Shown here: positions 15,229 through 24,285 of the stretch, in pieces | Layout: each line of letters opens with the position of its first letter | How positions within the stretch are numbered: position 1 is the first letter of the stretch | Assembly (NCBI GenBank): GCA_963770915.1 | Contig: CAVYRG010000001.1 | Span: 2,666,001-2,730,000, forward strand | Direction: 5' to 3' | Origin: PALSA-270 sp963770915 | Lineage (GTDB): Bacteria; Acidobacteriota; Terriglobia; Terriglobales; Acidobacteriaceae | DNA: 64,000 nucleotides | Made by a program: the position numbers and the translations under genes | Notes under the pieces: model-generated | Seen by the model: the letters and a program-made list of their open reading frames with translations, nothing else | The model's database searches: none | Told to the model about the DNA's origin: nothing

Positions 15229-16916
15229 GGATGGCCCTCGGGGATCATAAAGGCCGCCGGTTGCGAAATTTCTTCCCCATGGTACGGAAGCGAAGCCGGA
15301 CGAGGCAGCGAGGCTTGGCCGCCTCCACGAAGCGGCGCGGCCAGAGCCTCGGTGAGCACTCTCCCGATCGAGCTGGCGGGCGCGTTAATTCCCAGCAGCG
15401 ATGCCAGCGTCGCCGCCAGGTCTACCGGCTCTACTTGATTCCGGTAAACGCCCGGCCGAAAAGGAATGCCATAGAACGCCAGCGGAACATGAGTGTCGTA
15501 GAAGTAGGGAGAACCATGGCTTGCGCCGCTTTCTTCACCCAACGTAAAAGGAGCGGGCACCGCGAACACATACCAGCCAGCTTCCGGGGAATAACTGTGC
15601 TCATAGCGGCGCCCGGTCTCGGTAGGCGGTACTTCGCCTTCAGCCAGTTGCCATCGCGTGAAGTAGCCACGCATTCCGATCTGCTCCAAGGCTTCTCCTG
15701 TTTCGCGCTCGGCCTCGTCCTCCTTCATACGAACCGCGCTAAAAGCGGCTTCATTGAGCCACACCAGCGGGTAGGAGAAGGCGGCCACATATTCGGCCGG
15801 GTGTCCTGGCGAAAGCCGCGCGGAGAGTGCGCGATTCAGCTGCGCCTTGACCCTGGCCGGAGAAAGGCCGACTCCCGGGATGCGGAGCTTCTGAGCAGCA
15901 ACCGCCACCGGCGCGACCCCATGGTCGGCGGAAAGGGCAATCCAAACGTTGGCCAGCCCAATCTCGTGCCCAAGAAAATCGAAGAACTGCGCCAGTTCTT
16001 TGTCCAGCGCGAGGGCCATGGCGTGCATGGCAGGCGAATCAGGGCCCACCTCATGGCCGAGGATGTCGTTCGCGGACAGGCTGATCACTAAGAAATCGGT
16101 GGCCGGCCCCTGTCCCAGCTTTTCGTAGGTTATAAGCTCTCGCGTAAATTCAAACTCGTAGTCATTGGCGAAAGGAGTGGGGCCCACTAGATCGTAGAAG
16201 TCGGCGGACTTGCCTGGAACCGGAGTTGTGGTGCGCAGCAGGTTTCCATCCTGATCTTCCCATTCCTGGTTGAGATATTTCTTGGTCCGGTTGCTTTCGT
16301 TGAAGTTCTGAACCCACTGCGGAAGCTCGTTGCGATAGTAAGTGGAGGTCACCCAAACGCCGCTTTTCGGTTCGATCCAATAGGCGGTGTCTGCTGCAAA
16401 GCCGCCCGAGAGCACCGCAGCCCGGTCCTTGAGTGAAACCGTGAATGCGCGCGCTTTGCCCTGGGTTGCCAGCTTCAGTTCGTCGCCCAGCGTATCGCTA
16501 AGCAGGTTGTGCGGCGAAGCGCCGACGACATTGCCCGGGACGCCCACGAGCCTGGTCCGGTCGTCTGCGACCGCCGTAACCATGCGTTTCTTCTGTGCAT
16601 CCCACCAATCGTTGGCCAGAATGCCGTGGCCGTCGGAATAAGCCCCGGTCGCAAGCGTCGCATGCCCCGGTGCGGTCGAAGTGTTGGCATAGTCGTAATT
16701 GCAGTTGGTGAAATAGGCTCCGTGCTCGGTCAGCAGCCGGAACCCGCCCTCGCCGAATTGGTCCGCATACCGGTCCAGGTAGTCGCCTCGGAACTGATCG
16801 ATCACCAGGACCACGACCAATTTGGGATGGGCATCGTACGCCGATGCAGAGGCAAAACTGGAAAGGCCCAGGCAAAGCACAAGTCCGGCTGCCAGGGTCC
16901 TGAGGGAGAATCTCAT
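15225..16916 (-). CDS. Secreted alkaline-phosphatase-superfamily phosphodiesterase
   Basis: 563 residues. A signal peptide (TLAAGLVLCLGLSSFASASA) precedes KLVVVLVIDQFRGDYLDRY, which holds the first metal ligand of the alkaline phosphatase fold; the nucleophile region is NTSTAPGHATLATGAYSDGH (Thr), and SADHG plus SHGSPYFYDTHVPL supply further metal ligands. This is the type I phosphodiesterase/nucleotide pyrophosphatase family, acting in the periplasm on phosphate esters. Translational coupling to pyrD is by overlap; a shared pathway is not obvious beyond nucleotide turnover. Confidence 0.9.
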   Translation of the reverse strand: MRFSLRTLAAGLVLCLGLSSFASASAYDAHPKLVVVLVIDQFRGDYLDRYADQFGEGGFRLLTEHGAYFTNCNYDYANTSTAPGHATLATGAYSDGHGILANDWWDAQKKRMVTAVADDRTRLVGVPGNVVGASPHNLLSDTLGDELKLATQGKARAFTVSLKDRAAVLSGGFAADTAYWIEPKSGVWVTSTYYRNELPQWVQNFNESNRTKKYLNQEWEDQDGNLLRTTTPVPGKSADFYDLVGPTPFANDYEFEFTRELITYEKLGQGPATDFLVISLSANDILGHEVGPDSPAMHAMALALDKELAQFFDFLGHEIGLANVWIALSADHGVAPVAVAAQKLRIPGVGLSPARVKAQLNRALSARLSPGHPAEYVAAFSYPLVWLNEAAFSAVRMKEDEAERETGEALEQIGMRGYFTRWQLAEGEVPPTETGRRYEHSYSPEAGWYVFAVPAPFTLGEESGASHGSPYFYDTHVPLAFYGIPFRPGVYRNQVEPVDLAATLASLLGINAPASSIGRVLTEALAAPLRGGGQASLPRPASLPYHGEEISQPAAFMIPEGHP

Positions 16917-16984
16917 CGCGGGGGTAGTTTACAGGTTGCCATGGAGCGGGCCAAGCCAGTGTCCTGGATTGAGACGTAGCTTTC

Positions 16985-17014
16985 TTGACACTATTCTCTA
17001 CGGACCGTTATTCT
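16985..17014 (+). promoter_or_regulatory. Promoter of the yceD-rpmF-plsX-fabD block
   Basis: TTGACA (16985-16990), 18-bp spacer, TATTCT (17009-17014). The start point would lie near 17021, about 65 nt before the first start codon. It is the clearest consensus promoter for a housekeeping operon in this window. Confidence 0.75.
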
Positions 17015-17086
17015 TAAATTCTGCAGTTAGGACTGCTTACGTCTCTGAACCAATCCGCGCCCTGGGCGGCATGAGGTGAGTTGCCG

Positions 17087-17638
17087 GTGCACCTTGAAAT
17101 TCAGCAACTGGAAATCCATCCCATCGATTTCGACGAGAGTTTTGGGCCTGGTGCGATTGATTTTGGACCTGAATTGCAGCAGCGCGGCGTCCTGCACAGC
17201 GGGGGGCGGGCGCAATTGGTCGAGGAACATCACGGCAAACACCAGATAATTCAGGACATCCGGCTCAACGGTGAGCTTTCGGCAGAGCTTGAGTTGAGTT
17301 GCGCGCGCTGCCTGGAACCGGTGGTTCAGGAGGTAGCCCGGAAATTTGATCTGCTATACCGCCCCCTGGGCTCCGATGCGGGCCGGCAAGAGCTTTCTGT
17401 TACCGCCGTGGAAGCCGAAATCGGTTACTATCAAGGAGACGGCCTACTGTTAGAAGACGTCCTGCGCGAGCAGGTGCTACTCGCCGTGCCGGTTAAGGTA
17501 ATGTGCCGGGAGGATTGCAAGGGCCTTTGCCCGCACTGCGGCGCGAATCTGAACCTGACGCAATGCTCCTGCGCGGAACCGATGGAAGACTCGCGCTGGT
17601 CTGCACTGAAAGAGATACGAAGCAAGTTGGAAAGATGA
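17087..17638 (+). CDS. YceD/DUF177 family protein
   Basis: 183 residues from GTG 17087: AGGTGAG at 17074-17080 is 6 bp upstream, whereas the alternative TTG 17081 touches it. A beta-rich DUF177 body with a CARCLEP pair and a C-terminal cysteine cluster (CREDCKGLCPHCG then CSC) likely binds zinc. In many bacteria yceD precedes rpmF, as here, and is linked to rRNA/ribosome biogenesis. The gene starts the yceD-rpmF-plsX-fabD block. Confidence 0.88.
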   Translation: MHLEIQQLEIHPIDFDESFGPGAIDFGPELQQRGVLHSGGRAQLVEEHHGKHQIIQDIRLNGELSAELELSCARCLEPVVQEVARKFDLLYRPLGSDAGRQELSVTAVEAEIGYYQGDGLLLEDVLREQVLLAVPVKVMCREDCKGLCPHCGANLNLTQCSCAEPMEDSRWSALKEIRSKLER

Positions 17639-17646
17639 AAAAGCAG

Positions 17647-17710
17647 CAGTTGGCATTCAGCAATTGGCTTTTGGAGTTACACGGGACGGCCAAATGCTAA
17701 GTGCCAACTG
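17647..17710. repeat. Inverted repeat between yceD and rpmF
   Basis: CAGTTGGCA (17647-17655) and TGCCAACTG (17702-17710) are perfect 9-bp arms, with further TTGGC and GGCCAA inside the 46-nt loop. The same TTGGC/GCCAA vocabulary recurs near 11836-11860 and at 55998-56082, so this looks like a dispersed intergenic element; here it lies in the leader of rpmF. Confidence 0.55.
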
Positions 17711-17736
17711 CCAAGAGCTTATACGAGAGGAATCCA

Positions 17737-17922
17737 ATGCCAAATCCCAAACGGCGGCACTCCAAGCGCCGCACCAGCACGCGGCGCGCGCATGACGCGC
17801 TGACCAGCCGGTCGCTCTCCGAGTGTCCCAACTGTCACGAACGCAAACTGCCGCATCGCGCCTGCCCTAAGTGCGGCTACTACAAGGGCCGCGAAGTTCT
17901 GGATGTTAAGGAAGCCAGCTAG
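17737..17922 (+). CDS. rpmF: 50S ribosomal protein L32
   Basis: 61 residues from ATG 17737, with GAGAGG 6-11 bp upstream; the frame can be read from 17701 but L32 begins with MPNPKRRHSKRR. The zinc ribbon is CPNCHERKLPHRACPKCG, four cysteines, so this is the zinc-binding (C+) form. Component of the large ribosomal subunit near the peptidyl transferase region. It lies 12 bp upstream of plsX. Confidence 0.97.
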   Translation: MPNPKRRHSKRRTSTRRAHDALTSRSLSECPNCHERKLPHRACPKCGYYKGREVLDVKEAS

Positions 17923-17934
17923 CCTCCCGATTCC

Positions 17935-18957
17935 ATGTCAAGCGTCATAGCCTTGGACGCGATGGGTTCCGACCGGGCGCCGAAGCCTGAGATTGAAGGC
18001 GCGATTCAGGCGGCGCGCCAACACGGTGCTCATGTCGTCCTGGTCGGGCCGGAGGATGTGATCCGGGCCGAGCTGGCGCGCTATCCCGCCGTCCGCGATC
18101 TCCCCATCGAAGTCGCCCACGCGAGCGAAGTCATCACCATGGAAGACAAAGCCGTGCAGGCAGTGCGTGCGAAACGCGACTCCTCCCTGCGGGTTGGGTT
18201 ACGCATGGTCCGCGACGGGGAAGCCGCCGGATTCGTAACCGCAGGCAACACCGGTGCTACGATGGCCACCGCCAAGATGGTGCTGGGCGCGATTCCCGGG
18301 GTTGACAGGCCCGCGCTGGCCGCCGTTTTTCCCACCGCGGTACGCACCGTCGTCATTCTGCTCGATGTCGGCGCCAACGTCGATTGCAAGCCGCACAACC
18401 TTGAGCAATTTGCGGTGATGGGGGAAATCTATTTCCGCAGCATGTTCGGCATGCGGCGTCCTCGGGTAGGCCTGCTTTCCATCGGAGAGGAAGAAAGCAA
18501 GGGCAACGAGTTGACACGCGAAGCGTTCCAACTGTTGCGGCAGCTTCCGCTGAATTTCATCGGCAACGTCGAAGGGCGCGACCTTTACAGCGGCGCAGTG
18601 GACGTCATGGTGACGGATGGCTTCGTGGGCAACGTCGCGTTGAAGACTTCCGAGGGTGTGGTCAACCTGGTGCGGGCCACTTTGCGGGAGACGCTGAAGG
18701 CGACCATCACCCGCCAGGTAGGATTCCTTCTCTCGCGTAGCGCGTTCTCAGATTTCAAGAAGCGCCTCGATCATACAGAATATGGCGGAGCACCCTTGCT
18801 GGGGGTTAAGGGCGTATGCTTCATCACCCACGGGTCCTCCAACGCGAATGCCATCAAGAACGCGATCCGCGTGGCCGCGGAATTTGCCCAGCGCCCAATC
18901 AACGATAAGATCGAAAGGGCACTGGCCGAGATCAGGTCGGCTGCCGTAACTACCTAG
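17935..18957 (+). CDS. plsX: Phosphate acyltransferase PlsX
   Basis: 340 residues starting IALDAMGSDRAPKPEIEGA, the characteristic PlsX N-terminus; GNTGATMA, VGANVDCKP and GNVALKTSEG are further conserved blocks. It converts acyl-ACP to acyl-phosphate, the donor for PlsY in phospholipid synthesis, at the membrane surface. The rpmF-plsX-fabD gene order is conserved across many bacteria and supports the call. Confidence 0.97.
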   Translation: MSSVIALDAMGSDRAPKPEIEGAIQAARQHGAHVVLVGPEDVIRAELARYPAVRDLPIEVAHASEVITMEDKAVQAVRAKRDSSLRVGLRMVRDGEAAGFVTAGNTGATMATAKMVLGAIPGVDRPALAAVFPTAVRTVVILLDVGANVDCKPHNLEQFAVMGEIYFRSMFGMRRPRVGLLSIGEEESKGNELTREAFQLLRQLPLNFIGNVEGRDLYSGAVDVMVTDGFVGNVALKTSEGVVNLVRATLRETLKATITRQVGFLLSRSAFSDFKKRLDHTEYGGAPLLGVKGVCFITHGSSNANAIKNAIRVAAEFAQRPINDKIERALAEIRSAAVTT

Positions 18958-19021
18958 CTCCCCCGGAGGCTGGTCGCGGCCGGATTCTGCTAACTTTCCG
19001 GGGATAGCTTCCTAACCTCTT

Positions 19022-19993
19022 ATGACGTCTGCAGACGCCGCATCGATCGCCTTTCTCTTCCCCGGACAAGGCTCGCAAGCCGTGGGCATGGGGAAGGAAT
19101 TGGCTGAAAAATATCCACTCGCTCGCCAGACCTTCGCGGAGGCCGATGAAGCTCTGGGCTACAAACTGTCGCAAGTCTGCTTTGAGGGCCCGGAGGAGCA
19201 GCTTCGCCTCACCGAAATCACGCAGCCGGCCATTCTCACCGTCTCAGTTGCGGCCGCTCGGGTCCTGAACCAAAACCGACTGCATCCCAGCTTCGCCGCC
19301 GGCCATAGCCTGGGAGAATATTCGGCACACGTCGTCGCCGGCACGCTGGATTTTGCCGACGCGGTCCGCACCGTCCGCAGCCGCGGCAAGTACATGCAGG
19401 AAGCGGTTCCCATCGGAGTGGGCGCGATGGCTGCCATCATTGGGATGGCTGCCGAGGCGTTGGCCGAAGTCTGCGGCGAAGCCGCGCAAGGAGAAGTCTG
19501 CGAACTGGCCAACATCAACTCGCCCGAACAGATCGTAATCTCCGGCCACTTCAGTGCAGTGGAACGCGCCACGAAACTGGCCAGCGCACGCGGCGCCAAG
19601 CGAGCCGTGATTCTGCCCGTCAGCGCTCCCTTTCATTGCAGATTGATGAAGCCGGCGCAGGAGCGTCTCGCCCTTGACTTGCAGCGGTTGGCTTTCAACA
19701 AACCCGAAATCCCCGTGGTCGCAAACGTGGACGCGGCGCTAGTCAACGATGCCGACAGTGGCCGCGAGGCGCTCCTTCGCCAAGTCACCGGCTCGGTGCG
19801 ATGGGATCAGTCCATTCAACAGCTGATCGCCCAGGGAGTCGAAACGTTCGTGGAGGTGGGACAGGGAAAAGTCCTGCGCGGGTTGATGCGCCAAATCGAC
19901 AAAACTAAGACCGCCCTCAACGTGGAGGACGAAGCATCCTTGCAAAAAACCATAGCGCATTTCGCCATGGTGAATGCCTCGCTGGCCGGCTGA
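19022..19993 (+). CDS. fabD: Malonyl-CoA:ACP transacylase FabD
   Basis: 323 residues. The N-terminal FLFPGQGSQAVGMG motif, active-site Ser96 in GHSLGEYSA, and catalytic His in SAPFHCRLM are all intact; length is normal. Loads malonyl groups onto acyl carrier protein for fatty-acid elongation. It follows plsX by 64 bp. No ribosome-binding site is visible before its ATG, so coupling or a leaderless start may apply. The downstream fab genes are not adjacent; the block ends here. Confidence 0.96.
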   Translation: MTSADAASIAFLFPGQGSQAVGMGKELAEKYPLARQTFAEADEALGYKLSQVCFEGPEEQLRLTEITQPAILTVSVAAARVLNQNRLHPSFAAGHSLGEYSAHVVAGTLDFADAVRTVRSRGKYMQEAVPIGVGAMAAIIGMAAEALAEVCGEAAQGEVCELANINSPEQIVISGHFSAVERATKLASARGAKRAVILPVSAPFHCRLMKPAQERLALDLQRLAFNKPEIPVVANVDAALVNDADSGREALLRQVTGSVRWDQSIQQLIAQGVETFVEVGQGKVLRGLMRQIDKTKTALNVEDEASLQKTIAHFAMVNASLAG

Positions 19994-20015
19994 GAGCCGC
20001 TTTCTTTTATCAGTG

Positions 20016-20462
20016 TCAGTACGGCGAGAAACTCAGCGTCTTATCCGATTTTTCCACCCATAAGCGGGCGTGCTCAGAGCGGGCGTTGATCACGACCTCC
20101 ACGATGACTCCGCTGCCCCCTCCCCTGGGTGTGCCCGAACCGTAGATATCGTGCGACTTGATGATGCCCCATTCCCCGCCCGGACCCCAGTCGCTGTAAA
20201 AATCGTTGTAGGAATACTGCGTGTACTTCTGCGGATGCTGCTTCCAGTTAGGATCATGCAGCCAGATGCCATATGCCGCCTCATAATTCTGCTGCTGCAA
20301 GGCATCGAAAAACTTGTCGACCACATGCTCTTCCGGCCAGTTGTGGTATGCCCACGCCAGTCCGGCGACGAGGAGGAGAAAAATGACGATAGAGGCTATT
20401 CGAATGCGGCGGCGGCGGGCACGGGCATAGTCGTACTCTTGCGCGTCCAGAAGGGTCATCAC
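20016..20462 (-). CDS. Single-pass membrane protein of unknown function
   Basis: 148 residues. A charged N-terminus (ARARRRRIRIA) is followed by one helix (about 24-43) and an outer domain with FFDALQQQNYEAAYGIWLHD, which resembles the NTF2-like/DUF4878 type of small periplasmic domain. The rest is rich in Tyr, Gly and Trp. Similar genes are frequent in Acidobacteriota; no function is known. Convergent with fabD. Confidence 0.65.
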   Translation of the reverse strand: MMTLLDAQEYDYARARRRRIRIASIVIFLLLVAGLAWAYHNWPEEHVVDKFFDALQQQNYEAAYGIWLHDPNWKQHPQKYTQYSYNDFYSDWGPGGEWGIIKSHDIYGSGTPRGGGSGVIVEVVINARSEHARLWVEKSDKTLSFSPY

Positions 20463-20711
20463 GCTCTAGCATAATAGATTGCGGGAGAGAACTGAAAGTT
20501 CCCGGCGGAGTCATTAACGCCGCCGGGGAACCCGGAACCGTCAGCCACTGTTCGATAATGGACGCGGATTCCGGCGGTGGACATTCGGAAGTTGCATCGA
20601 AGTGAGCCGTGGTGCCTTATCTGACGTTGCCGCAGCGACTTATCCCGTTTCCTGATTTGGCGTGGCACGTGCATTATTGAGGATTCGAACGATCTTTGGC
20701 GAGGCCGCTTT

Positions 20712-23162
20712 ATGGGGGCTTTCCTGCAAGATTTCCGGTTCAGTATCCGCCAGCTGCGCAAGTCGCCTGGGTTTTCGCTCACAGCGATTCTTACCTTGGC
20801 TCTGGGCATCGGCGCGGTTACGGCGGTGTTCAGCGTAGTGGATTCCGTGCTGCTGAAGCCGTTCGCGTTTCGCGATCCCGGCCGCCTGGTCGTATTGCGG
20901 GAAACGGTCCAGGAGATGGCCAAAATCGCTCCTACGTTGCCCGACAACGCCAAGCACTATCAGAACTGGAAGGAGCAATCGAAAACGCTGCAAGACGCGG
21001 CCATTTTTCAGCCGCACAGCTTTAGCGTAGATTCGGAAAATGGCCATCCCAAGATCATCGATGGACTGGTCGTCTCCCCGAATTTCTTCTCGGTGCTGGG
21101 AGTGCAGCCTTTCCTCGGCCGCACTTTTGCCTCAGAAGAGGCGAGCCCAGGCCGCGATGACGAAGTCATCCTCACCTGGGAGGCCTGGCAGCGTTACTTC
21201 CACGGCGACCCCGGTGCAATCGGCCGCTCGCTACGTATCTACAGCACGCCCCATACCGTGGTCGGCGTGCTGCCCAAAGGATTCAGCTTCCCTGTCGTCA
21301 ACGTCATGCCGGCCGCGACGCCGGGCGAAGTCCGCCCGCTCGAGATTTTCCAGCCGCTCGTGCTGAATCCGGCCAGCGCTCCCGACTTCGGGGACTTCAA
21401 CTATGTGGTGCTGGCGCGGGTCAAACCGGGCATCACTGTTGCCCAGGCGCAAACCGAGCTGCAAGGTTTGCAGCAGGCATTCGCACTTTCCAAGCATCTT
21501 CCCTTTCACCTCGGCGCGGTCGCCATTCCGCTGACGGAAGAAGTGGCGGGCGGCGTCAGCACCGGCCTCTGGCTCCTGCTGGCCGCGGTGGGAGCCGTGC
21601 TGCTGATCGCCTGCGTCAATCTCGCCAATCTACAACTGGCACGCTCCGTCTCGCGTGAGCGCGAGATTGCCGTCCGCGCCGCACTGGGCGCCGGCCGCTT
21701 GCGTTTGGTGCAACTGGCGCTTTGGGAGAGCCTGGTGCTGGCGGTTGCGGGCGGGGCACTGGGAATCCTGCTCTCCTTCACCGGCGTGCGCTTGTTCCTT
21801 TCCGCGGCGCCTGCAAGCCTGCCTCGCCTGAATGAAGTGCACATAAGCTGGCCGGTGCTTTTTCTTGCAGCAGCCCTGGCAATCTTGACCGCGCTGATAT
21901 TCGGCATGCTGCCGGCGCTGCGCGCCATGCGCGTCAATCCCCAGTCCGCGATTCAGGCCAACCCGGCTCGCGTGGCCAACACCCGGCACGGGCAGCGGAC
22001 GCGCAACCTGCTGGTCGGCGCGGAGGTCGCCTGCACAGTGGTTCTGCTGATCGTGACTGCGCTGATGGTGCGCAGCTTCGCCCGGCTGCTCACCCAGCAG
22101 CGCGGCTTCGATACCGATCACGTGATCTCCGTGGAAGTGGACCTTTTCAATCCGAACTATGACCAATCCCGCCCGAATCTCAACGCCGCCAAGTCGGCGT
22201 TCATCGAAAGTGCGCTGAATGGTTTGGCGCAGATTCCCGGAGTAAGCAGCGCGGCGGTGACCAGCCAAATGCCCATGACCGGCGAAACCTGGATTGACGG
22301 CCTTTCCCGCCCCGACCACCCCCTACCGGAGGGAGAAAAACCTCTCATCAACATTCGTTCCGTGAGCCCGAGCTACTTGAGCACGTTGAAGATTCCCCTG
22401 CTCGAAGGGCGCGATCTCGAGCCATCCGACAAAGACCATCCCGGCAGCGCGCTGATTTCGCTGCAGACCGCCCGCGCCGCATGGCCTGGAGAAGACCCCA
22501 TCGGCAAGAGCTTTGAGAGCGAGGGCTTGCATACCGTGGTCGGCGTGGTCGCCGACGCGCGAGTAAACGGCCTAAAGAAGACGGCCAATATGGTTTACAT
22601 ACCCTATTGGGAAAATCCGCGATGGCGCCTCTTCTTTCTCGTGCGCAGTTCCTTGCCTTCCTCTGCGCTCACCGACTCCATTCGCCGGGTTATCTGGAAT
22701 CTCGATCCGCAGGTTGACATTCCAGTGCTGAAGCCGCTCGACGCGTTGGTTGACGACTCGCTCGCGACCGACCGCTTCCAGACCCTCGTGCTTTCAAGTT
22801 TCGGCGTAGCCGCCCTGCTTCTGGCGTTGCTCGGCATCTACGGCGTATTGGCCTATTCGGTTTCCCTGCGGCAGCAGGAGTTCGGCATCCGCATGGCGCT
22901 GGGTTCAGGCAAAACAGAGTTGGTGGGCTTGGTCATGCGGCAAGCTTCCTATCCCGTGCTGGGAGGAATTCTCGCCGGCCTGGGCGGCGGCTTCTTAGCC
23001 ACGCGCTGGATACGAAGCCTTCTCTATCAGACGCAGACGGCCGATCCTATATCCATTACAGCCTGCGTCCTGCTGCTCATCGGCACAGCCTCGCTGGCGG
23101 CGATTCTGCCCGCTCGCCGCGCCGCCGCCGTCGATCCCATAGAAGTGCTTCGAGCAGAATAG
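20712..23162 (+). CDS. ADOP family ABC permease (acidobacterial duplicated orphan permease)
   Basis: 816 residues. The N-terminal FSIRQLRKSPGFSLTAILTL, GIGAVTAVFSVVDSVLLKPF and FRDPGRLVVLRE motifs are diagnostic. Two MacB-PCD plus FtsX units follow: helices near 270-430 with SVSREREIAVRAALGAGR, and the repeat near 690-816 with RQQEFGIRMALGSGK. No ATPase gene accompanies it, hence 'orphan'. Unlike many relatives it lacks the N-terminal prefix domain. Transport or mechanosensory role across the inner membrane; substrate unknown. Confidence 0.93.
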   Translation: MGAFLQDFRFSIRQLRKSPGFSLTAILTLALGIGAVTAVFSVVDSVLLKPFAFRDPGRLVVLRETVQEMAKIAPTLPDNAKHYQNWKEQSKTLQDAAIFQPHSFSVDSENGHPKIIDGLVVSPNFFSVLGVQPFLGRTFASEEASPGRDDEVILTWEAWQRYFHGDPGAIGRSLRIYSTPHTVVGVLPKGFSFPVVNVMPAATPGEVRPLEIFQPLVLNPASAPDFGDFNYVVLARVKPGITVAQAQTELQGLQQAFALSKHLPFHLGAVAIPLTEEVAGGVSTGLWLLLAAVGAVLLIACVNLANLQLARSVSREREIAVRAALGAGRLRLVQLALWESLVLAVAGGALGILLSFTGVRLFLSAAPASLPRLNEVHISWPVLFLAAALAILTALIFGMLPALRAMRVNPQSAIQANPARVANTRHGQRTRNLLVGAEVACTVVLLIVTALMVRSFARLLTQQRGFDTDHVISVEVDLFNPNYDQSRPNLNAAKSAFIESALNGLAQIPGVSSAAVTSQMPMTGETWIDGLSRPDHPLPEGEKPLINIRSVSPSYLSTLKIPLLEGRDLEPSDKDHPGSALISLQTARAAWPGEDPIGKSFESEGLHTVVGVVADARVNGLKKTANMVYIPYWENPRWRLFFLVRSSLPSSALTDSIRRVIWNLDPQVDIPVLKPLDALVDDSLATDRFQTLVLSSFGVAALLLALLGIYGVLAYSVSLRQQEFGIRMALGSGKTELVGLVMRQASYPVLGGILAGLGGGFLATRWIRSLLYQTQTADPISITACVLLLIGTASLAAILPARRAAAVDPIEVLRAE

Positions 23163-23172
23163 GCCGGGGCGA

Positions 23173-24285
23173 CTATAGCGTTCGTTTGAAAAGCGGGACC
23201 GCCAGGCCCAGTGTCACCACGGCAAAGATCGAAAGATACAGGAGGTCCTGCCAGATGGCTACAAACCCCGTCTCTTTCAGCAGCAGCGACTTGAAGCCGT
23301 GAACCGCAAAGGTGAACGGGTCTACGCGCGCAATGGCTTGCAGCCACCAGGGGAATGCCTGAATCGGATAAATCGCTCCGCTGGGAAAGAAAAGCAGCGT
23401 GTTCAGAATGCCGAATGTGGCGCGCGGCACCAGCGGGTCTTCGACGCGAACCATAAGCAGGAACATCATCGTATTGAAAGCGATTGAGGTCATCAGCACC
23501 ATGACCAAGAGACCAATCGCGGTGGAGAGATTAAACAGCGTGCCTACGCCGGACAACATCGATCCAATCACGGTGATGATGATGCCCGTCATCACCGCCT
23601 TGATGGCGCCCGCCGCATTCAATCCGAAAACCAGTTCGGCTTTCGTGATGGGCGTAACCAGATATCCTTCGTGCACGCCGCGCGCTTTGTCGTCGATGTA
23701 CAGCATCCCGCCCCCGATCATCACCGAAACAAACATCGCCAGGGTGATGGACCCGGGCAGCAGATATTTCATGTATTCGATATAGGGATAGAGCTCCACA
23801 ACCTGCAGCGCGGTCTGTTGCAGCACGCGCGGCTCGATGGTCGGATTGTTCAATGCGGTGGTGAGATCCGACAGCTCCTGCTCGAGCGTGCTGCTCATGA
23901 AGTTATCGCTGTTGTCCACGATCAGGGCGATCTGCGGCCGCGATTGTTCATAGACACGACGGGAGTACTGCGGCGGAATGATCACCGCCCCGTCAATCTT
24001 CCCGTTGCGCACATCTTCCTTCGCCTGCTGCTCGTTGTTATACGGCACAGGCACGAAGGTGCGCATGTTGGCGCGAACCGAATCAAACGCCTCGCGGACC
24101 TTCAGCGCCTGCGGGCCTCCGTCCTCATCTACGATTCCCAGCCGGGCATCGCGAATCTTTCCCCCGAATGCGTTGCCCAACACGATGAGCTGGATGAGAG
24201 GAAAGACCATTGACACCAGCATGAGCGTAGGCGAGCGGAAAAATTTCCGCATTTCCCTTTCGACGATGGCAAAAGCTCGATTCAT
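23173..24285 (-). CDS. ABC-2 type transporter permease
   Basis: 370 residues. An N-terminal helix (LMLVSMVFPLIQLIVLGNAF) is followed by a large extracytoplasmic loop containing VDNSDNFMSSTLEQELSDL, then five C-terminal helices, the YhhJ/YbhR layout of ABC-2 permeases. Last gene of the four-gene TetR-regulated operon; its start overlaps the ATPase stop by 4 bp. Probably exports drugs or lipophilic compounds with its ATPase and HlyD partner. Confidence 0.92.
   Translation of the reverse strand: MNRAFAIVEREMRKFFRSPTLMLVSMVFPLIQLIVLGNAFGGKIRDARLGIVDEDGGPQALKVREAFDSVRANMRTFVPVPYNNEQQAKEDVRNGKIDGAVIIPPQYSRRVYEQSRPQIALIVDNSDNFMSSTLEQELSDLTTALNNPTIEPRVLQQTALQVVELYPYIEYMKYLLPGSITLAMFVSVMIGGGMLYIDDKARGVHEGYLVTPITKAELVFGLNAAGAIKAVMTGIIITVIGSMLSGVGTLFNLSTAIGLLVMVLMTSIAFNTMMFLLMVRVEDPLVPRATFGILNTLLFFPSGAIYPIQAFPWWLQAIARVDPFTFAVHGFKSLLLKETGFVAIWQDLLYLSIFAVVTLGLAVPLFKRTL

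Noticed and set aside
14284..16916. A dedicated pyrimidine operon
   Set aside because: pyrD overlaps a secreted phosphodiesterase, but no pyrK, pyrF or pyrE is adjacent, so a pathway operon is not supported.
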